Assembly: GCF_024721175.1 (NCBI RefSeq)
Contig: NZ_CP099399.1
Span: forward strand, 682,001-746,000
From: Rhizobium sp. Pop5
GTDB lineage: Bacteria > Pseudomonadota > Alphaproteobacteria > Rhizobiales > Rhizobiaceae
Direction of reading: 5' to 3'
Length of the DNA: 64,000 nt
Of the stretch, positions 60,776 to 64,000 are shown one piece after another. The translations under genes and the position numbers were made by a program. Below the pieces are notes generated by a model that saw only the letters and a list, made by a program, of their open reading frames with translations, did not search any database and had not been told where the DNA came from. The first letter of the stretch is position 1. The number at the start of each line of letters is the position of its first letter.

Positions 60776-61689
60776 CTCCCTGTTGCCGGCCGGTAGGTGG
60801 CGGCAAGCGAGGGCGGCCCATCCGCCGCGATTTCGCCGCGCTCCACCAGATCCTCGATATGGGCGAGCACCGAAAGCGCGGCCGCCCCATAGAGCTTCGG
60901 ATCGGTATCGCGATAGATCGCCTTTACCATCTCGGCAATGTTGCTGTCGCCGGCCGCGACGCGTTCCAGCACCGCCTGCTCGCGCCCCAGCCGATGTGCC
61001 TTCAGCGCCAGCAGGAAACGGCCGGGCTCCGTCACCGGCCCGCCATGGCCGGGAAGCAGCAGCCTGTCGCCGCGCGCAATCAGCTTGTCGAGCGAAGCCA
61101 TGTAATCGGCCATCGCCCCATCCGGCGGCGCCACGATCGAGGTCGACCAGGCCATGACGTGATCGCCGGAGAACAGGATCTCGCGGCCTTCAAGCGCGAA
61201 GGCGACGTGATTGGCCGCATGCCCCGGCGTCAGCACTGATGTCAGCGACCAGCCATCGCCCGAAATCGTCTGGCCGTCGCCGAGCGCGATATCAGGCACG
61301 AAATCCATATCCGAGCTTTCGGCAAAAGGATTGACCTCGCCGTCACGTAGCGGCCGCGCCGGCCGGTGCGGTCCTTGCCCCACCGTCACCGCCCCCGTCG
61401 CTGCCTTCAGCCGGCGGGAAAGCGGCGAGTGATCGCGATGGGTATGGCTGACGAAGATATGCGTCACCTCCCGCCCGCCGATGACAGCCATCAGCGCCTG
61501 AAAATGCGCCTCGTCCTCCGGCCCGGGATCGATGACCGCGACCGAGGAAGCGCCGACGATATAGCTGTTGGTGCCGTAAAAGGTGAAAGGCCCGGGATTT
61601 TCCGCCGTGATCCGCTCGATATCAGGAGCAACCGGCACAGCGCGCCCGTAGGCCGGCTCGAAAGCGAGGTCGAATGCGGGACTTTCCAT
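60772..61689 (-). CDS. MBL-fold hydrolase (LACTB2-like)
   Basis: A 305-residue metallo-beta-lactamase-fold protein. The metal motif is H82-x-H84-x-D86-H87 (SHTHRDHSP); the later GHAANH and SGDHVM segments give the remaining ligands. The N-terminal FTFYGTNSYIVG opening and C-terminal winged-helix-like tail match LACTB2-type hydrolases or endoribonucleases. It is first in the trio MBL-DCC-dehydrogenase. Confidence 0.9.
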   Translation of the reverse strand: MESPAFDLAFEPAYGRAVPVAPDIERITAENPGPFTFYGTNSYIVGASSVAVIDPGPEDEAHFQALMAVIGGREVTHIFVSHTHRDHSPLSRRLKAATGAVTVGQGPHRPARPLRDGEVNPFAESSDMDFVPDIALGDGQTISGDGWSLTSVLTPGHAANHVAFALEGREILFSGDHVMAWSTSIVAPPDGAMADYMASLDKLIARGDRLLLPGHGGPVTEPGRFLLALKAHRLGREQAVLERVAAGDSNIAEMVKAIYRDTDPKLYGAAALSVLAHIEDLVERGEIAADGPPSLAATYRPATGR

Positions 61690-61854
61690 GCGGGACGATG
61701 ATCTCAGGTAGATAATATCGCCTCATGCTAGCACGCCGCCCGCCACTTCGCGCGCATAAATCTGCCGCAGGATGAACTTAGTCATTGTGACTGACAAAGA
61801 GCTTTGCTAATCAGGCGTCGATTTCCAGCAAGCGGTTCGCCGCTCAAGCTCTGG

Positions 61855-61929
61855 TGGGGCGTAGCCAAGCGGTAAGGCAGCGGTTTTTGGTACCGCCATC
61901 CCCTGGTTCGAATCCAGGCGCCCCAGCCA
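61855..61929 (+). tRNA. tRNA-Gln (anticodon UUG)
   Basis: Seven-base acceptor stem TGGGGCG/CGCCCCA, anticodon stem GCGGT/ACCGC with loop TTTTGGT giving anticodon TTG, T-arm CCTGG-TTCGAAT-CCAGG, and encoded CCA at the 3' end. A small ATTTAC/GTAAAT hairpin (61929-61942) follows. No attachment-site duplication was found nearby. Confidence 0.97.
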
Positions 61930-61947
61930 TTTACCAGTAAATGCCAG

Positions 61948-62736
61948 CTATTGCGCCCTACCGCCCGTCTCGAACAGTCGGATGCCAGTCAACTCCGCAA
62001 GCTTCTCCACCAACGCATCCTGAAACCCAGCATCGTTCACCTCCGCCGCGGCCTCCCGCTGCTGCCGGTGATACCAATAGCCGCCGCTCACCCTCGCAGC
62101 TCCTTCATCACTCGTCGCAAGCCATGTCTGCGTAAGATGCCCCATCTCGAGATCGTCGGGCGCGCCGGCGCCGCCCATTTTGGTTGGCACCCAGCCGGGG
62201 TCCACCGCGTTGCTCAGAACGTCGGGCCAGCGGCGAGCTATGGCGGCGGCGAGGGTGGCGATGTAGAGTTTGCTTTCCGAATAGGCCTGGCTGGCGCTCC
62301 ATGGCCGCTTCTTCCAGTCGATATCGTCGAGCGCGCTGGCGCCGCTGCGGTGCATGCCGCTCGAGAGATAGATCAGCCGCTCGGGGCGGGTGATCCAGGC
62401 GGTGAGGAGATAGGGAGCGAGCGTGTTGACGGCGAGCGTCCTGGCATGACCTTCCGGCGTCTCGCCGCGGCTGCGCTCGAGGTAGATGCCGGCATTGTGG
62501 ATGACGGCGTCCATGCGGCCGATGGCGTTGACCTGCTCGGCGATCGAGCGGTTTGCCTCGGTGCTGGCGAGATCGCCGATGACGAGGCCGAGGGCGGCGG
62601 CGGAGGTCTCGGATACGGCGGCGGCGCGCTCGCGGGAGCGCGCATGCAGCACGACCTCGTGGCCTTCGCTGATCAGGGTGCGGGCGGCGGCGAGGCCGAG
62701 GCCATCGGTGGAACCGGTGATGAAGATGCGGCTCAT
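61948..62736 (-). CDS. Short-chain dehydrogenase/reductase
   Basis: A 262-residue SDR. The cofactor motif is ITGSTDGLGLAAA (T-G-x-x-x-G-x-G), NAG follows at 81-83, and the catalytic pair is Y152/K156 (YSESK) with the serine in the YLSSGMH segment. This resembles the WW-domain oxidoreductase/retinol dehydrogenase-like group. The substrate is unknown. It converges on the tRNA-Gln gene. Confidence 0.92.
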   Translation of the reverse strand: MSRIFITGSTDGLGLAAARTLISEGHEVVLHARSRERAAAVSETSAAALGLVIGDLASTEANRSIAEQVNAIGRMDAVIHNAGIYLERSRGETPEGHARTLAVNTLAPYLLTAWITRPERLIYLSSGMHRSGASALDDIDWKKRPWSASQAYSESKLYIATLAAAIARRWPDVLSNAVDPGWVPTKMGGAGAPDDLEMGHLTQTWLATSDEGAARVSGGYWYHRQQREAAAEVNDAGFQDALVEKLAELTGIRLFETGGRAQ

Positions 62737-62827
62737 AGTGTCTCCGTTGGCTGTTGATGGGGTTGGGGGGAGTCAAGCAGGTTTTGGTTGGTGGCTCAAT
62801 GCGGCTCCGACTTCGCCCCGACGCGCC

Positions 62828-63442
62828 TCACACACTCTCGCGTCGCCGCTCCGCCCCCGCCGCAATCGTCTGCACCAGTTCGTCTACCTCCCGCGCCAGC
62901 CGCTCCAGCGGCAAGCCCACGAAGCGTCCCTCCAGGCTGATGCTGACCACCCCATGCACCGCGCCGAACAGCGTGCGCGCCCGGATGGCCCGATCCTCCG
63001 CCGGCATGTCGGGCTGCAGTTCGGCGAGCGGTTCGGCGATCACGTCCATCAGGAAGAGGTGCTCGTCGAGGTGCCATTGCGGCGTTGGGCTCGATTCCGG
63101 CGGGAAGTGGTCGAACAGCGCCTTCCAGAGATTGCGGTGTTCGACGGCAAAGCTCAGATAGCCCTGGGCGAGGTTGCGCAGGCGATCGGTCGGGCTCTTC
63201 TCCTTGGCTTCGGCAAGCGTCAGCCGCGCTTCCAGCGCCTTCAGCGTTCCCGAATTGACATGGATGACGAGCTCGGCAAGGTCCGAGAAGACGGTGTAGA
63301 GGCCGCCCAGCGCGCAGCCGGCATCCTGGGTGATGTCGCGAGCTCTGAGATTCGAAAGCCCGTCTCTGGCGATCCGCTCGCGCGCCGCCTCGATCAGCCG
63401 CGCCTTCAGGTCCTCGCGTTTTTCTTCTCGTCTGCCGGCCAT
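62828..63442 (-). CDS. TetR/AcrR family regulator
   Basis: A 204-residue TetR protein. The HTH is LIEAARERIARDGLSNLRARDITQDAGCALGGLYTVFSDLAELV; the C-terminal part is the TetR ligand domain with a WHG-like LFGAVHGVVSISLEG. The start at 63442 (MAGRREEKRE) is chosen; an in-frame extension to 63478 would run through the first operator. It is divergent from the PspA-family gene, with three matching palindromes between them. Confidence 0.92.
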   Translation of the reverse strand: MAGRREEKREDLKARLIEAARERIARDGLSNLRARDITQDAGCALGGLYTVFSDLAELVIHVNSGTLKALEARLTLAEAKEKSPTDRLRNLAQGYLSFAVEHRNLWKALFDHFPPESSPTPQWHLDEHLFLMDVIAEPLAELQPDMPAEDRAIRARTLFGAVHGVVSISLEGRFVGLPLERLAREVDELVQTIAAGAERRRESV

Positions 63443-63462
63443 TAACCATTCCACTTCGATTC

Positions 63463-63536
63463 TTTGAACGTCGTTCAAAAATTATCTTGAACGACGTTCA
63501 TGATTCTGGCATAACTCATTTCGTGAACAACGTTCA
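63463..63536. promoter_or_regulatory. Triple palindromic operator between tetR and pspA-like gene
   Basis: Three related sites: TTGAACG-T-CGTTCAA at 63464-63478, TGAACGACGTTCA at 63488-63500 and TGAACAACGTTCA at 63524-63536. Sites 1 and 3 lie about 20 bases before the start codons of the two divergent genes. The shared core GAACG/CGTTC is typical of TetR-family binding sites, so the adjacent regulator probably binds here and represses both genes. Confidence 0.85.
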
Positions 63537-63553
63537 TAGACGGGAGCAAGGAA

Positions 63554-64000
63554 ATGTTCAAACTGATTTCCATTTTATTGCGGGGCAGGGCGCATGATGC
63601 CGAACAGGCCTTTGCCGATCGCAACGCCGTGCCGCTGCTCGCCCAGCAGATCCGCGATGCTGCTCAATCGATCCAGTCGGCCCGCCGCAGCGTCGCGGTC
63701 GCCATCGCCCAGAACGAGCAGGAGAAAGGCCAGCACGCGACGATCGTCGCCCGCATCGCCGATCTCGAGGTCCGCGCCACCGCAGCCCTTTCCATGAGCA
63801 ACGAGGCGCTGGCCCGCGAAGCGGCCGAGGCGATCGCTTTTCTCGAAGCCGAGCGCGACGCGTCCGAGAAGGCACAGGCCCAGTTTGCAAGCGCAATCGA
63901 CAAGCTGAAGGCGATCGTGCGTGCCTCGGAAGCACGGCTGCAGGAGTTGCAGCGCGGCGAGCGGCTGGCGCGCGCCACCGAACAGGCGCAGAAGCTCGAT
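63554..64000 (+). CDS. PspA/IM30 family protein (3' end beyond window)
   Basis: The first 149 codons of a PspA/IM30-type protein; the gene runs off the window. The N-terminal helix MFKLISILLRGRAHDAEQAF is amphipathic, as in membrane-binding PspA, followed by a long coiled coil (IRDAAQSIQSARRSVAVAIAQNE and LEAERDASEKAQAQF). Such proteins protect the inner membrane under stress. Upstream are three TetR-type operators, suggesting control by the divergent regulator rather than by PspF. Confidence 0.85.
   Translation, partial: MFKLISILLRGRAHDAEQAFADRNAVPLLAQQIRDAAQSIQSARRSVAVAIAQNEQEKGQHATIVARIADLEVRATAALSMSNEALAREAAEAIAFLEAERDASEKAQAQFASAIDKLKAIVRASEARLQELQRGERLARATEQAQKLD

Noticed and set aside
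61855..61945. tRNA-Gln as an integration site for a mobile element
   Set aside because: No integrase gene or repeated 3' tRNA end was found nearby.

Overview
The window reads as chromosomal DNA from a fast-growing rhizobium (Rhizobium etli / leguminosarum type, Alphaproteobacteria). Pointers are the high GC content, the aa3 cytochrome oxidase block coxB-coxA-ctaB-small gene-ctaG-coxC followed by DUF983-surf1-ispH-thrB-rnhA, a CcrM-type GANTC methyltransferase, mutY-dciA, a DsbA-family protein next to smc, ppdK, and rhizobial palindromic repeats. The species is inferred from gene order and protein style, not from a database match.

Layout. 0-2.3 kb: MazG-like hydrolase, GNAT protein and the peptidase TldD. 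2.4-3.7 kb: a secreted orphan and an IalB-family protein. 4.0-9.3 kb: oxidase subunits and assembly factors, ending in a strong terminator. 9.4-12.0 kb: a group II intron sitting directly behind that terminator, plus a chloramphenicol-phosphotransferase-like gene; together they split what is normally a continuous block. 12.1-15.8 kb: DUF983, surf1, ispH, thrB, rnhA. 15.8-20.6 kb: small membrane protein, zinc peptidase, CsbD, YqgE, a DsbD-N-like protein, peroxiredoxin and an orphan glycine-zipper protein. 20.8-23.5 kb: zinc uptake operon (aztABC type) led by a 42-residue membrane microprotein and preceded by two Zur-like palindromes. 23.5-35.3 kb: housekeeping and signalling genes (GGDEF/EAL protein, GNAT, M16 peptidase, thrC, lipoprotein, metallo-hydrolase, HAD phosphatase, chemoreceptor). 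35.6-41.4 kb: ArsR regulator with a NIPSNAP/monooxygenase pair, ccrM, SnoaL-like, HAD, mutY, dciA. 41.5-46.7 kb: a CUT2 sugar uptake cassette with its LacI regulator and a FucU-like mutarotase gene broken by one extra base. 46.9-54.6 kb: DsbA-like lipoprotein, smc, a gene-poor stretch with a candidate sRNA, ppdK. 54.6-64 kb: small conserved genes, a WYL regulator/VOC pair, a three-gene coupled operon, tRNA-Gln(UUG), an SDR, and a TetR regulator divergent from a PspA-family gene with three matching operators between them.

How the genes work together. CoxA, CoxB and CoxC form the oxidase core; CtaB makes heme O, CtaG delivers copper, and Surf1 helps with heme a. AztA, AztB and AztC form a high-affinity zinc importer that the two palindromes would switch on under zinc starvation. 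The LacI regulator probably controls both the sugar importer and the divergent broken mutarotase gene. The TetR protein probably represses itself and the membrane-stress protein.

I saw no CRISPR array, prophage or obvious defence system. The least explained items are the intron-bearing insertion in the oxidase block, the zinc-operon microprotein, the glycine-zipper orphan, the candidate sRNA upstream of ppdK, and the triple operator at the right end.
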